Shown in pieces: positions 32,655-43,734 of a DNA stretch of 64,000 nt; positions within the stretch are counted from its first letter, which is position 1, and each line of letters begins with the position of its first letter. The stretch lies in the NCBI RefSeq assembly GCF_030116705.1, contig NZ_JAOTIK010000001.1, positions 4,678,501 to 4,742,500 on the forward strand, given 5' to 3'. Below the pieces are notes generated by a model. The model was given only the letters and a program-made list of their open reading frames with translations, was not told where the DNA came from and did not search any database. This DNA is from Streptomyces sp. ML-6 (lineage in GTDB: Bacteria > Actinomycetota > Actinomycetes > Streptomycetales > Streptomycetaceae). The position numbers and the translations under genes are program-made.

Positions 32655-34829
32655 TCAGGAGCGCGGCAGTACGGTCAGCAGCCGGGCAGCCACGAGCGGG
32701 GGACCGGCACCGTCCTCGCCGGGCATCGTCCGCAGGAGGTGGCTGATCCGCTGGTACTCCGACGGTGTGGTGACGAGCATGGGCAGCAGGGCGGCGAGCG
32801 CCCACTCGGTGGCGGCGGCGAGGTCCGCCGCGAGCACCCAGCGGCGGAGCACGTCGAGGGCGTCCCGGGTGTGGTCCCGGCTGCCCAGGGCGGTACGCCA
32901 GAGCCCGGCGATGCCGGACGCCTCGGAGGCGTGTGCCGTCGACGCCCGCGCGTACCGGGCCAGCATGCTCGGCAGGCCATGGCGTTCGTCCTGCTCGACG
33001 CGGCGGCAGGCGCCGAGGAAGCCGCCGAGCGCGAGGTCGGTCGCGGGCCGGTCGTCGTGCACCGTCCGCACCAGCTCCGCGATCACCTCCTCGCCCGCCG
33101 GCGACAGCAGCAACAGCTCCACGGACTCCGCGAGCTGCCCCGTCAGCTCCGGATCGGGCTCCGGCCGCCCCGCCTCGTGCCGGGCCGCCGCGCGCAGCGC
33201 GGCCAGGGCCTGCACCGGGCGTTCCGGCCCGATCATCCCGTGTGCCCGGATGGCCACCCAGCGCAGCGACGGCTCCTCGCTCTCGCACCAGGCGTCGAGG
33301 ATGCGCGGCACATGGGGAGTGCCCAGCACATGGGCGAGCGTGAGCGCGCCGACGGCGACGCTCCGGTGCCGGTAGAGGCGGGACGACGCCCACGGCTCGA
33401 CGATCAGCGCCATCGCGGACGGCAGGTCGGTGTGGGCGAACACGGCGACGGTGGAGGCGGCCCGGGTGCGGACGAAGGGCCGCCCGTCCCCGGCCAGCTG
33501 CCGCAGCCACTGCACGAGCGCGGGCCGCGCCGAGGGGTGCCCGGTCCAGATCTCGCGCAGCAGCACGAGCGGGGCCCGCTCGTCGCGGAAGGCGGCCTTC
33601 ACCTGCCGGACCGGGCCCCACTCGGTGGGTTCCTCGGCCTCGAACCGGTGCGCCCGTGCCAGCTGGAGCCGTTTGCCGATGTGCGTACCGAAGACCGGGA
33701 CGGCGGGGTGCAGCCGGCTCTCGGTCCTCTCCAGGGCGGCGTAGAGCAGATCGCCCAGTTCGGCCGTCAGGGCGTACGGTCCTTCGTCGAAGGCGGCCAG
33801 CGCGACGAGGAACGCCTTCTCGCGCAGGTGCAGTACGGTCCCGTCGTCCTCGAACCACTCCTGGACCTGGCTCTCCAGCGCGAGCAGGGAGAAGCTGTCG
33901 AGACGCGCGGTGTCGGCCGTGCCGTCCGCGCATCCGGCCAGGAGCCGGGCGAACTCGGCGGCCTCGCGCGGCTGATGGTGACGTTCGAGGAAAGCGGCCG
34001 CGGCGGGCAGCGCCAGCAGCTCCGGCACGCGCTCCTCGCCGTCCAGCAGCGCCTTCAGGTGCCCGGCGAGGACGTCCCGAGGTGCGGGCGCCCGCCACTC
34101 CACCACCGGCACGTCCTCCAGCAGGGCGGCCGGTCCCGTGGTGATCACCAGGTACGCGTCCTCGCCCAGCTCCTCGCGGGCGGCCAGCAGATCGGCCTCT
34201 CGCAGCGGCCGGCCCGCCGAGGTGACCAGGTCGCACAGGACGTGCCCGGTCCGGCCGCCGTCCGGCTCACCGCCCTTGAGGCCGGCCGTGAGCTGTTCGG
34301 GGGTGGTGTCCCGGTTCATCGCCCGGACCGGAGCGGCGCCGATCCGGTGCAGCAGCATGAGCGCGGCGGTCCGACGACCCGAGTAGTACGGCCCCGAGAG
34401 GACCAGCACGTGCTCGTCGCGGAGCCGGTCGGCCAGCGCCTCGAAGTCGTCCCGCCCGGGGACGAAGCACGCGGCGAGCCCCGCCAGGGCGGACGGCGCG
34501 ATCGCGCCCGGGGCACGGAGGGCGGAGGGTGCGTCGAACTGGTAGATGATCTCGGTCCGCTGCAGGACGTCCCCGTAGAACGTGCCGCCGCCGATGCCGT
34601 GGTTGGTCCCGCCGAAGATCCCTCCACCGACCTGGGAGCCGTCGCCGAACCCCATGGTCCGCGGGGTGTGGCTCGCCAGGTCCCGCCGGGCGGCCCAGGC
34701 GGGCTGCGGCTGGTCGGTCCTCTTCTCCGCGTCCGCACCCTCCTCCTCGGTCTGCGGGCCCTCCGGCCCGTCGCCCTGGTCGTCCCCGGGCGGGGACGGG
34801 GCTTCCTGCGCCGGTTCCCCGGCGCTCAC
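32655..34829 (-). CDS. STAND/NLR-like protein with N-terminal Gly-rich signalling motif
   Basis: 724 residues from a GTG overlapping the cyclase stop (GTGA). Residues 1-60 are acidic and disordered. Residues 69-90 hold a Gly/Asn-rich motif (core FGGTNHGIGGG) almost identical to the cyclase C-terminus. Next comes a P-loop-like domain: HVLVLSGPYYSGRRTAAL (140-157) resembles Walker A, but with Arg in place of Lys, and AYLVITTGP is a sensor-like strand. The rest (about 300-724) is helical and repeat-like (for example RPALVQWLRQLAGDGRPFVR and LRWVAIRAHGM), suggesting HEAT-type repeats. This is the build of an NLR-like receptor: signalling motif, NTPase and repeats. The ATPase may be weakened. Family assignment is inference. 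Confidence 0.68.
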   Translation of the reverse strand: MSAGEPAQEAPSPPGDDQGDGPEGPQTEEEGADAEKRTDQPQPAWAARRDLASHTPRTMGFGDGSQVGGGIFGGTNHGIGGGTFYGDVLQRTEIIYQFDAPSALRAPGAIAPSALAGLAACFVPGRDDFEALADRLRDEHVLVLSGPYYSGRRTAALMLLHRIGAAPVRAMNRDTTPEQLTAGLKGGEPDGGRTGHVLCDLVTSAGRPLREADLLAAREELGEDAYLVITTGPAALLEDVPVVEWRAPAPRDVLAGHLKALLDGEERVPELLALPAAAAFLERHHQPREAAEFARLLAGCADGTADTARLDSFSLLALESQVQEWFEDDGTVLHLREKAFLVALAAFDEGPYALTAELGDLLYAALERTESRLHPAVPVFGTHIGKRLQLARAHRFEAEEPTEWGPVRQVKAAFRDERAPLVLLREIWTGHPSARPALVQWLRQLAGDGRPFVRTRAASTVAVFAHTDLPSAMALIVEPWASSRLYRHRSVAVGALTLAHVLGTPHVPRILDAWCESEEPSLRWVAIRAHGMIGPERPVQALAALRAAARHEAGRPEPDPELTGQLAESVELLLLSPAGEEVIAELVRTVHDDRPATDLALGGFLGACRRVEQDERHGLPSMLARYARASTAHASEASGIAGLWRTALGSRDHTRDALDVLRRWVLAADLAAATEWALAALLPMLVTTPSEYQRISHLLRTMPGEDGAGPPLVAARLLTVLPRS
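34584..34618. repeat. 35-bp direct repeat, copy in the NLR-like gene
   Basis: Identical to 34877-34911. It encodes the core of the shared Gly/Asn-rich motif in the STAND-like protein. Confidence 0.95.
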
Positions 34830-35572
34830 CGGTGGTCCCCGCGGCCGCCGCCGAACTGGACGGTTCCGTGGAAGACGCCGCCGCCGATGCCGTGGTTGGT
34901 CCCGCCGAAGACGCCGCCGTTGACCGGGGCACCGCCCGGACCGGGCGCGGGGATCGGCGCCGCCGGGGCGGCCGGGTGTGCGTCCGCGGCCTGCGGGAGT
35001 TCCTGCGGGAGCGGGCCGTGCAGCCATGCGTCGAGCGGCCCGTTCTTGCTGTCCACCGTGACGGAGCGGAACTCCTCCGCCGGGACGCCCGTGTGACTGT
35101 GCCGTACGACCCCCTGGTACACCGGGTCGGACACGCAGAGCGCGAAGTCGTCCCTGCGGTCCCGCAGCGCTGCCCGCAGCGCGTCCGCGTCCAGCAGCCG
35201 GCACGCGTGGTTGAGGTCGCTGCCCACCCAGCCGTCGGGGTCCACCGCGACGTACCCCGAGGCCACCACTCCCCGCAGCCGCATCCGCGCGGCGGCGGAG
35301 GCACGCCGGTTCTGGCTGCGCAACCGGGCCGGCATCTCGGTCAGCAGCGCCCGCAGCAGGGCGATCACCGAGCAGTTGGCGTCGATCAGCTCCATCACGG
35401 AGTCACCGCGGTCCGCCCGCCGCCGCCGGGTCTCGTCGATCCCGGCGGCCAGCAGGGTCCGGTCGGTCAGGTCGTAGAGCATGCGGCGCAGATACGCCTG
35501 CTCCACGTCGTCCCGCTCGCTGTACTTCTCGATGTCGAGCAGCAGGATCGTGCTGTTCACCGGATCGTTCAT
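34826..35572 (-). CDS. Class III nucleotide cyclase with C-terminal Gly-rich signalling motif (PycC-like)
   Basis: 248 residues. Residues 1-185 form a class III cyclase homology domain: ILLLDIEKYS with metal Asp13, RADRGDSVMELI with metal Asp57, and WVGSDLNHACRLLDA with the transition-state residues Asn121 and Arg125. All catalytic positions I can place are intact, so the protein is probably active. The nucleotide (A, G, C or U) cannot be told by eye. A Pro/Ala linker leads to residues 219-240, a Gly/Asn-rich motif with core FGGTNHGIGGG shared with the next protein. ATG 35572 is chosen because the cyclase fold starts there. A Crp-like gene lies upstream and a CRP-type palindrome lies 91 bases before the start. 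Confidence 0.78.
   Translation of the reverse strand: MNDPVNSTILLLDIEKYSERDDVEQAYLRRMLYDLTDRTLLAAGIDETRRRRADRGDSVMELIDANCSVIALLRALLTEMPARLRSQNRRASAAARMRLRGVVASGYVAVDPDGWVGSDLNHACRLLDADALRAALRDRRDDFALCVSDPVYQGVVRHSHTGVPAEEFRSVTVDSKNGPLDAWLHGPLPQELPQAADAHPAAPAAPIPAPGPGGAPVNGGVFGGTNHGIGGGVFHGTVQFGGGRGDHR
34877..34911. repeat. 35-bp direct repeat, copy in the cyclase gene
   Basis: Identical to 34584-34618. It encodes the core of the shared motif at the cyclase C-terminus. Confidence 0.95.
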
Positions 35573-35662
35573 GGGGTGCCTCTCGCTCGGGTCTCCGTGG
35601 GCCGGGACACGAGCGTGGGCCAGGGCGGGGTGCGGCGGTGAGGAACGATGACGCACTCGGTG

Positions 35663-35678
35663 TGTGACCGTGTGCACA
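35663..35678. promoter_or_regulatory. CRP-type palindrome upstream of the cyclase operon
   Basis: TGTGA-CCGTGT-GCACA matches the TGTGA-N6-TCACA consensus of CRP proteins at 9 of 10 positions. It lies between the Crp-like gene and the cyclase, 91 bases upstream of the cyclase start. Confidence 0.6.
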
Positions 35679-35712
35679 GAGGGACGGCCGTCGGCCGCTC
35701 CGGCCGCCCGCG

Positions 35713-36462
35713 CTACGGAGCCTGCGGGGCCTCCTGGCGGACGGCCGGGAGGGCGGATTCCCCGGTCCGGGCGATCCGGCGGAGCGCGTCCGGCCGCACG
35801 ATCACCAGCGCCCGCCGCCCGGTCCGTACGATTCCCCGTTCGCGCAGGTCCTTCAGCAGCCGCTGGACCATCTCCCGGGAGGCGCTGACCGCCCCGGCCA
35901 GCTCCTGCTTGCTGAGCGGTATGTCGAGCTCGATGCCTTCGTCCGTACGGGCCCCGTGGGTGCGCGCCAGGTCCAGCAGCAGGACGGCGAAGCGTTCGCG
36001 CACCGTCATCGCCGCGAACTCCAGGCTGCGCCGGTCCGCGGCCCGCGTCCGGTCGGAGGTCAGTGCCAGGAGCGAGAGCGACACCTCGGGGGAGCCGGCC
36101 ACGAAGGTGCGGAACTTCTCGTGCGTCACGACCGCGGCCCGCACGGGGGAGAGCGCGGTCACCGTCGCCGAGCGCGGCCGCCCGGTCAGCGCGGCCGACT
36201 CGCCGACGATGTCGCCGGGGCCGCGCAGGGCGTGCAGCGCCTCGTAGCCGTTGGGCGCGGAGGTGGTGATCTTCGTCCAGCCGTGGAGGATCAGCAGGAC
36301 GTGTGCGGACGGTTCGTCCTGCCGGAGCAGGGCGGTCCGGGAGGCGAAGCGCAGCTCGCGCCCCAGGGCGAGCAGGGCCACCCGGTCCGCACGCTCCAGA
36401 CGGGCGAGGAAGGGCACCTGGTCGTCGAGTCCGTCGCCCTCGGGTACGTACGTCGCCGCCAT
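35713..36462 (-). CDS. Crp/Fnr family transcriptional regulator with cyclic-nucleotide-binding domain
   Basis: 249-residue Crp-type regulator. The cNMP-binding beta barrel spans about 15-125. Its phosphate-binding cassette GDIVGESAALTGRPRSAT (84-101) keeps the Glu and Arg-Ser that contact the cyclic phosphate in true cAMP receptors. The dimer helix is about 128-160, and the winged helix-turn-helix SKQELAGAVSASREMVQRLL is at 184-203. I prefer the ATG at 36462, with GGGGGGACGGG upstream, over one seven codons earlier. It is in the same direction as the cyclase operon, 140 bp upstream. It could sense the product of that cyclase, which is inference. Confidence 0.88.
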   Translation of the reverse strand: MAATYVPEGDGLDDQVPFLARLERADRVALLALGRELRFASRTALLRQDEPSAHVLLILHGWTKITTSAPNGYEALHALRGPGDIVGESAALTGRPRSATVTALSPVRAAVVTHEKFRTFVAGSPEVSLSLLALTSDRTRAADRRSLEFAAMTVRERFAVLLLDLARTHGARTDEGIELDIPLSKQELAGAVSASREMVQRLLKDLRERGIVRTGRRALVIVRPDALRRIARTGESALPAVRQEAPQAP

Positions 36463-36843
36463 CCCGTCCCCCCGGTCGCCCATCAGCGGTTCAATGTACT
36501 GAGAACGTCCGTGCCCGTACCGGCAAGGTCGTATTCCTGCCGCCGGGCCGCCGCCCCCTGTCTCGATTCCGCCCGCCGTGTGTCCTGGGCGTCCGGCGTG
36601 TTCCGGTGGACAGCATTTGTTTTGACCGGAGTCGGTGAGGTAGGTACGCTCAGACCTTGTGCCTGGGGTGTGCCTGGGCTCGTGTGCGTGTCCTCAACCG
36701 CATGGCGAGTCCGTCAGGGGCCACCGTGATCTGCGCTCCCTCTGCCTTGCGGCAGAAGTCTGCAGCATTCGACACACCCGACCGCGTGGGTCGGTGACGT
36801 TCCAGGTTAGTTTCACGAACGGCACACAGAAACCGGAGAAGTA
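36463..36843 (+). promoter_or_regulatory. rpsL upstream region with promoter
   Basis: 381 bp without a gene, between the divergent Crp-like gene and rpsL. The str operon promoter is TTGACC (36622-36627), a 17-bp spacer and TACGCT (36645-36650). It predicts a leader of about 185 nt, which contains the conserved hairpin element at 36770-36794. Confidence 0.8.
36770..36794 (+). promoter_or_regulatory. Leader element shared with the rpsJ leader
   Basis: 24 of 25 bases match 53345-53369. The segment CCGACC-GCGT-GGGTCGG forms a short hairpin. Here it ends 49 bases before rpsL. Confidence 0.75.
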
Positions 36844-37215
36844 GTGCCTACGATCCAGCAGCTGGTCCGCAAGGGCCGGCAGGACAAGGTCGAAAAGAAC
36901 AAGACGCCCGCACTCGAGGGTTCGCCCCAGCGCCGCGGCGTCTGCACGCGTGTGTTCACGACCACCCCGAAGAAGCCGAACTCGGCACTCCGCAAGGTCG
37001 CGCGTGTGCGTCTGACCTCCGGTATCGAGGTCACGGCCTACATCCCGGGTGAGGGACACAACCTGCAGGAGCACTCCATCGTGCTCGTGCGTGGTGGCCG
37101 TGTGAAGGACCTGCCGGGTGTTCGTTACAAGATCATCCGCGGCTCGCTCGACACCCAGGGTGTCAAGAACCGCAAGCAGGCCCGCAGCCGCTACGGCGCC
37201 AAGAAGGAGAAGTAA
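36844..37215 (+). CDS. rpsL: 30S ribosomal protein S12
   Basis: 123-residue decoding-centre protein, GTG start. The streptomycin-determining segments TTTPKKPNS and GGRVKDLPG carry the wild-type lysines (Lys43 and Lys88 in usual numbering), predicting a normal streptomycin phenotype at this site. First gene of the str operon rpsL-rpsG-fusA-tuf. Confidence 0.99.
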   Translation: MPTIQQLVRKGRQDKVEKNKTPALEGSPQRRGVCTRVFTTTPKKPNSALRKVARVRLTSGIEVTAYIPGEGHNLQEHSIVLVRGGRVKDLPGVRYKIIRGSLDTQGVKNRKQARSRYGAKKEK

Positions 37216-37217
37216 GA

Positions 37218-37688
37218 ATGCCTCGTAAGGGCCCCGCCCCGAAGCGCCCGGTCATCATCGACCCGGTCTACGGTTCTCCTCTTGTCACCTCGCTGATCAA
37301 CAAGATCCTGCTCAACGGCAAGCGCTCCACCGCCGAGCGGATCGTGTACGGCGCCATGGAAGGCCTCCGCGAGAAGACCGGCAACGACCCGGTCATCACG
37401 CTGAAGCGCGCGCTTGAGAACGTCAAGCCCTCGCTCGAGGTCAAGTCCCGCCGTGTCGGTGGCGCCACCTACCAGGTGCCGATCGAGGTCAAGCCCGGTC
37501 GCGCCTCCACCCTCGCGCTGCGCTGGCTCGTGGGTTACTCCCGCGCCCGTCGCGAGAAGACCATGACCGAGCGCCTCATGAACGAGCTGCTCGACGCCTC
37601 CAACGGTCTTGGCGCTGCCGTCAAGAAGCGCGAGGACACCCACAAGATGGCCGAGTCCAACAAGGCCTTCGCGCACTACCGCTGGTAG
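37218..37688 (+). CDS. rpsG: 30S ribosomal protein S7
   Basis: 156-residue primary 16S rRNA binder of the small-subunit head and, in bacteria, the str operon autoregulator. It contains [40 protein letters not shown] and the C-terminal [19 protein letters not shown] end. It starts two bases after the rpsL stop, so is translationally coupled. Confidence 0.99.
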   Translation: MPRKGPAPKRPVIIDPVYGSPLVTSLINKILLNGKRSTAERIVYGAMEGLREKTGNDPVITLKRALENVKPSLEVKSRRVGGATYQVPIEVKPGRASTLALRWLVGYSRARREKTMTERLMNELLDASNGLGAAVKKREDTHKMAESNKAFAHYRW

Positions 37689-37726
37689 TCGCTACCCACA
37701 TCGAGACCGAGAGAAGACTGAGCCTT

Positions 37727-39853
<2,127 letters not shown>

Positions 39854-40013
39854 CTCTCCCGAGCTCACGCTTTAGGCTTGTCACCGGAGCCTGGTGGGGC
39901 ATTCCTCGCAGAGCGAGAGCAATGCGTTGAATGCCCCCGGGCCCGGCATCCCAGCAAAGATCACCTGGCGCCGATGAAGCAAGGCGTACAGAACCACTCC
40001 ACAGGAGGACCCA

Positions 40014-41207
<1,194 letters not shown>

Positions 41208-41257
41208 TTAAGTAATTACTCGACTGTCTGACCTGGTTGCTCCGCACAGAGCACCAA

Positions 41258-41301
41258 GAAGGGCCCCGGCCCGCCGCGCGAGCGGTGGACCGGGGCCCTT
41301 C
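41258..41301. terminator. Terminator after tuf
   Basis: GAAGGGCCCCGG (41258-41269) pairs perfectly with 41290-41301, with further G-C pairing inside the loop. It lies 50 bases after the tuf stop and faces the convergent MerR gene. Confidence 0.85.
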
Positions 41302-41374
41302 GGTGTGTCCGGAAGTTCTTGCGGTGGGTCCGGGGCCCGTTCGGTGCGTACGGGTACGGGGCGGAGGCCTCGGG

Positions 41375-42460
41375 TCAGTTCTCCAGGCGGACGGGCATCA
41401 GCAGGGAGAAGGTGTCCTCGGAGTCGGTCCGGCGGATCGCGACGGGGGCGGTCGGCGCGCCCAGCTCCAGGACCAGCCGGTCCCGGGCCCCGGCGGCGAG
41501 GGCGTGCAGCAGGAACTCCCGGTTGAGGGCGACGAGGCCGTCCCGGTGGCCGTCGGCGTCTCCGTGCACGGCCACGGTGCCGTCGTCGGCCGGCGCGAGC
41601 AGGGTGAGTGCGCCGCGCGGCCCGTCCTGTTCGTGGCCCGGGTCCGTGCGGACGGGGCCGTTCTCGACGGCCCGCCGGAAGGCCGGGACGTCGACGGTCA
41701 CCCGGCGCCCGGCCGGCAGCCGGACGAGGCGGCGGTAGTCGGGGAAGCCGTGGTCGAGGCACTGGCCCGCCACCTGGCGGTCGCCCGCCTCCAGGGTTAC
41801 GCGGTCGCCGTCCACGGTGAGGCGGGTGACCGCGTCGTCGGTGAGCAGCGCCCGCATGGCGTCGACGAGCGGGGACGGCACGACGACCTGCACGCCGGGG
41901 CCCTCGTGCCCGGTCGCACCGGTGTGCGCGACGGCCAGCCGGTACCGGTCGGTGGCCACGACCCGGAGACCGTCGTCCTCGAAGTCGAACAGGACGCCGT
42001 GCAGCATGGGGAGCTCGGGGTCGGTACCGGCGGCGAAGCGGACCGCGTCCAGGGCGGCGGCCAGCCCGGGGCCGGAAACGGCCGACCGGAGCGTCGTGGT
42101 GCGGAGCGAGGCCATGGGGTTCTCCCTGCGTTCGAGTACGGCTCGGATCCTGGAGAACTCGGCGCGGGCCTCGGACAGACCTGTTTCGAGCCGGTGCAGA
42201 TGCGTCCGCAGCAGCGTCCGGATCAGCTCGGTGTCGGCGGCGGACCACCCGGCCAGCACCAGCCGGATGTCCGCCAGCGGCATGCCGGTCCGGCGCAGCC
42301 CGGCCAGCAGCACGGCCTCCGCGAGCTGTTCGGGCCCGTACCAGCGGTAGCCGCTGTCCGGGTCCACCCGGGCCGGGACCAGCACGCCGGCCCGGTCGTA
42401 GAACCGCAGGGCGCTCACGCCCAGTCCGCTGTCACGGGCCATCTCGCCGATGCTGCGCAT
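41375..42460 (-). CDS. MerR-type regulator fused to a DNA polymerase III beta-clamp-like domain
   Basis: 361 residues. Residues 1-72 are a MerR winged helix (MRSIGEMARDSGLGVSALRFYDRAGVL, SGYRWYGPEQL), followed by the dimer helix to about 112. From about 120 to the end it resembles the sliding clamp DnaN: FDFEDDGLRVVATDRYRLAVAH (159-179), VVVPSPLVDAMRALL, FPDYRRLVRLP and the terminal LLMPVRL. Bona fide DnaN has three such domains; here about two fit. ATG 42460 has GGAG 7 bases upstream, and the frame further upstream is pseudogene sequence. How the clamp-like part works in a regulator is unknown; it may bind a ligand or DNA. Convergent with tuf. Confidence 0.82.
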   Translation of the reverse strand: MRSIGEMARDSGLGVSALRFYDRAGVLVPARVDPDSGYRWYGPEQLAEAVLLAGLRRTGMPLADIRLVLAGWSAADTELIRTLLRTHLHRLETGLSEARAEFSRIRAVLERRENPMASLRTTTLRSAVSGPGLAAALDAVRFAAGTDPELPMLHGVLFDFEDDGLRVVATDRYRLAVAHTGATGHEGPGVQVVVPSPLVDAMRALLTDDAVTRLTVDGDRVTLEAGDRQVAGQCLDHGFPDYRRLVRLPAGRRVTVDVPAFRRAVENGPVRTDPGHEQDGPRGALTLLAPADDGTVAVHGDADGHRDGLVALNREFLLHALAAGARDRLVLELGAPTAPVAIRRTDSEDTFSLLMPVRLEN

Positions 42461-42568
42461 GTCGTTCTCCACGTCCGGAACTCTGGGCCCTTGACCAGGT
42501 CGAGGGTCAACCCCGGCTCGGGGGCCGGAGTCGAGGGGGGCCCGGATCGGGGGCCGGGCGGCCTGTCC

Positions 42569-42849
42569 GGGCCGCCGGACCCGGGGCAGGGCGTCGGGGC
42601 CCAGGGCCACCACCGGCCGCCCGTCCTTCCCGACGTGGAGCGCGGGCCCGTCCGACGCACGACGGTCCCGTCGGACGTACGGAGCCGGATCAGGCCCTTC
42701 GCGGTGCGGCCGAGCAGCACCGGGCCGCGCGGCGTGCGGGCCGCGGCCACCGCACCGTACCCGTCGAGGCCCGACAGGCCGACGAGTACGGTGCGCGGGG
42801 CCGCCGGGTGCCTGCTCAGGAGCGCCACCCCGCGCAGACCGCCCGCCAT
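42569..42849 (-). pseudogene. Frameshifted fragment of a PIG-L protein C-terminus
   Basis: Translates to LLGRTAKGLIRLRTSDGTVV and, after a frame change near 42645, to ALHVGKDGRPVVALGPDALP. The intact PIG-L protein at 43883-45952 ends with LLGRTPEGHIRLRTAEGSAV, then VALDGT, then ALHVGAGGQPVVVGFGADAAP. Against that copy the fragment lacks 19 bases, which causes the frameshift. Only the last third of a beta-propeller-like domain remains. Not previously interpretable as a gene on its own. Confidence 0.75.
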
Positions 42850-42912
42850 CCGGCGGACTGCCGCGGGCGGCCGGGGCGTCGACCCCCGGATGCGGGGCCA
42901 GGAACGGGCGCA

Positions 42913-42948
42913 GGCCCCGGTACCTCGGAGCGGCGAGGTACCGGGGCC
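42913..42948 (-). terminator. Terminator after the trypsin-like gene
   Basis: GGCCCCGGTACCTCG (42913-42927) pairs perfectly with 42934-42948, 60 bases after the protease stop. Confidence 0.7.
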
Positions 42949-43008
42949 CTGCGGTTCACGGGGACGGCGGTGCGGTCGGGTGCCCGCCGTCCCGGTCGGC
43001 GGCGTGGG

Positions 43009-43734
43009 TCAGACGCCCGCGATCGACTGGATCCAGGACCGGTACGCGGTGACGTTCGTGTACGCGGTCGTGGTCTGCCGGTCGCTGGTGGAGGCCACGC
43101 CGACCTGGATGCCGTTCGCGGTCATCGGGCCGCCGGAGTCGCCGCCCGCGGTGATGCCGTTGCCGCGCCGGGCGCAGATCGCCGAGCCGCCGTACGCGTC
43201 ACTGCAGCCGCCGGTGACCGTCACGTTGGCGACCTTCAGGTAGCGCGACTGGCAGTTGGCCTCGGAGCCGCACTGCGAGGTGGCGCCCCAGCCCCAGACC
43301 TGGACGCTCTGCCCGATGCTCACCGAGCCGGGCGAGCCGAGGCGGGAGTAGGTCGTCTGCACGGAACGGTCCAGGCGCACCAGTGCCAGGTCCGAGCCGT
43401 GCGTGTAGGTCTGGGTGCCGTTGGCGACCACACCGCCGCTGTGCTGGTCGAGGCTGCCGATGCGGAACGACAGGCCGCCGCCGGCGACACAGTGCTTGGC
43501 GGTGAGGATCCAGGTCGGCGCGATGATCGTCGCCGAACAGGTCTCCCTGCCGTTCGAGAAGAGGCGGGCGGCCCAGGGGGCGTTGGTCGCCTGACCGCCG
43601 CCGATGATCTGGGTGGTGGGCGGCGGGGAGTCCTGGAGCGGGGGCTCCGGGGCGGCCGACGCGGATGGTGCGAAGAGGGCGAGGACACAGGCCGCTGCGG
43701 CGGCGGCAGCGGGCACGAGCCTGGATATACGCAT
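43009..43734 (-). CDS. Secreted trypsin-like serine protease (S1 family)
   Basis: 241-residue exported protease. The signal peptide has a basic start, a long alanine-rich core and likely cleavage after SASA (residue 27). A short propeptide leads to the mature N-terminus IIGG (43-46). The catalytic triad is H81 (TAKHC), D115 (SDLALVRL) and S200 (GGDSGGP). Paired cysteines fit the chymotrypsin fold. The S1 pocket residue six before the serine is Gly or Thr rather than the trypsin Asp, so specificity is uncertain. Flanked by the PIG-L pseudogene fragment and the intact PIG-L gene. Confidence 0.92.
   Translation of the reverse strand: MRISRLVPAAAAAAACVLALFAPSASAAPEPPLQDSPPPTTQIIGGGQATNAPWAARLFSNGRETCSATIIAPTWILTAKHCVAGGGLSFRIGSLDQHSGGVVANGTQTYTHGSDLALVRLDRSVQTTYSRLGSPGSVSIGQSVQVWGWGATSQCGSEANCQSRYLKVANVTVTGGCSDAYGGSAICARRGNGITAGGDSGGPMTANGIQVGVASTSDRQTTTAYTNVTAYRSWIQSIAGV

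Noticed and set aside
36960..37130. Streptomycin resistance change in rpsL
   Set aside because: Both lysines known to mutate to resistance are wild-type.
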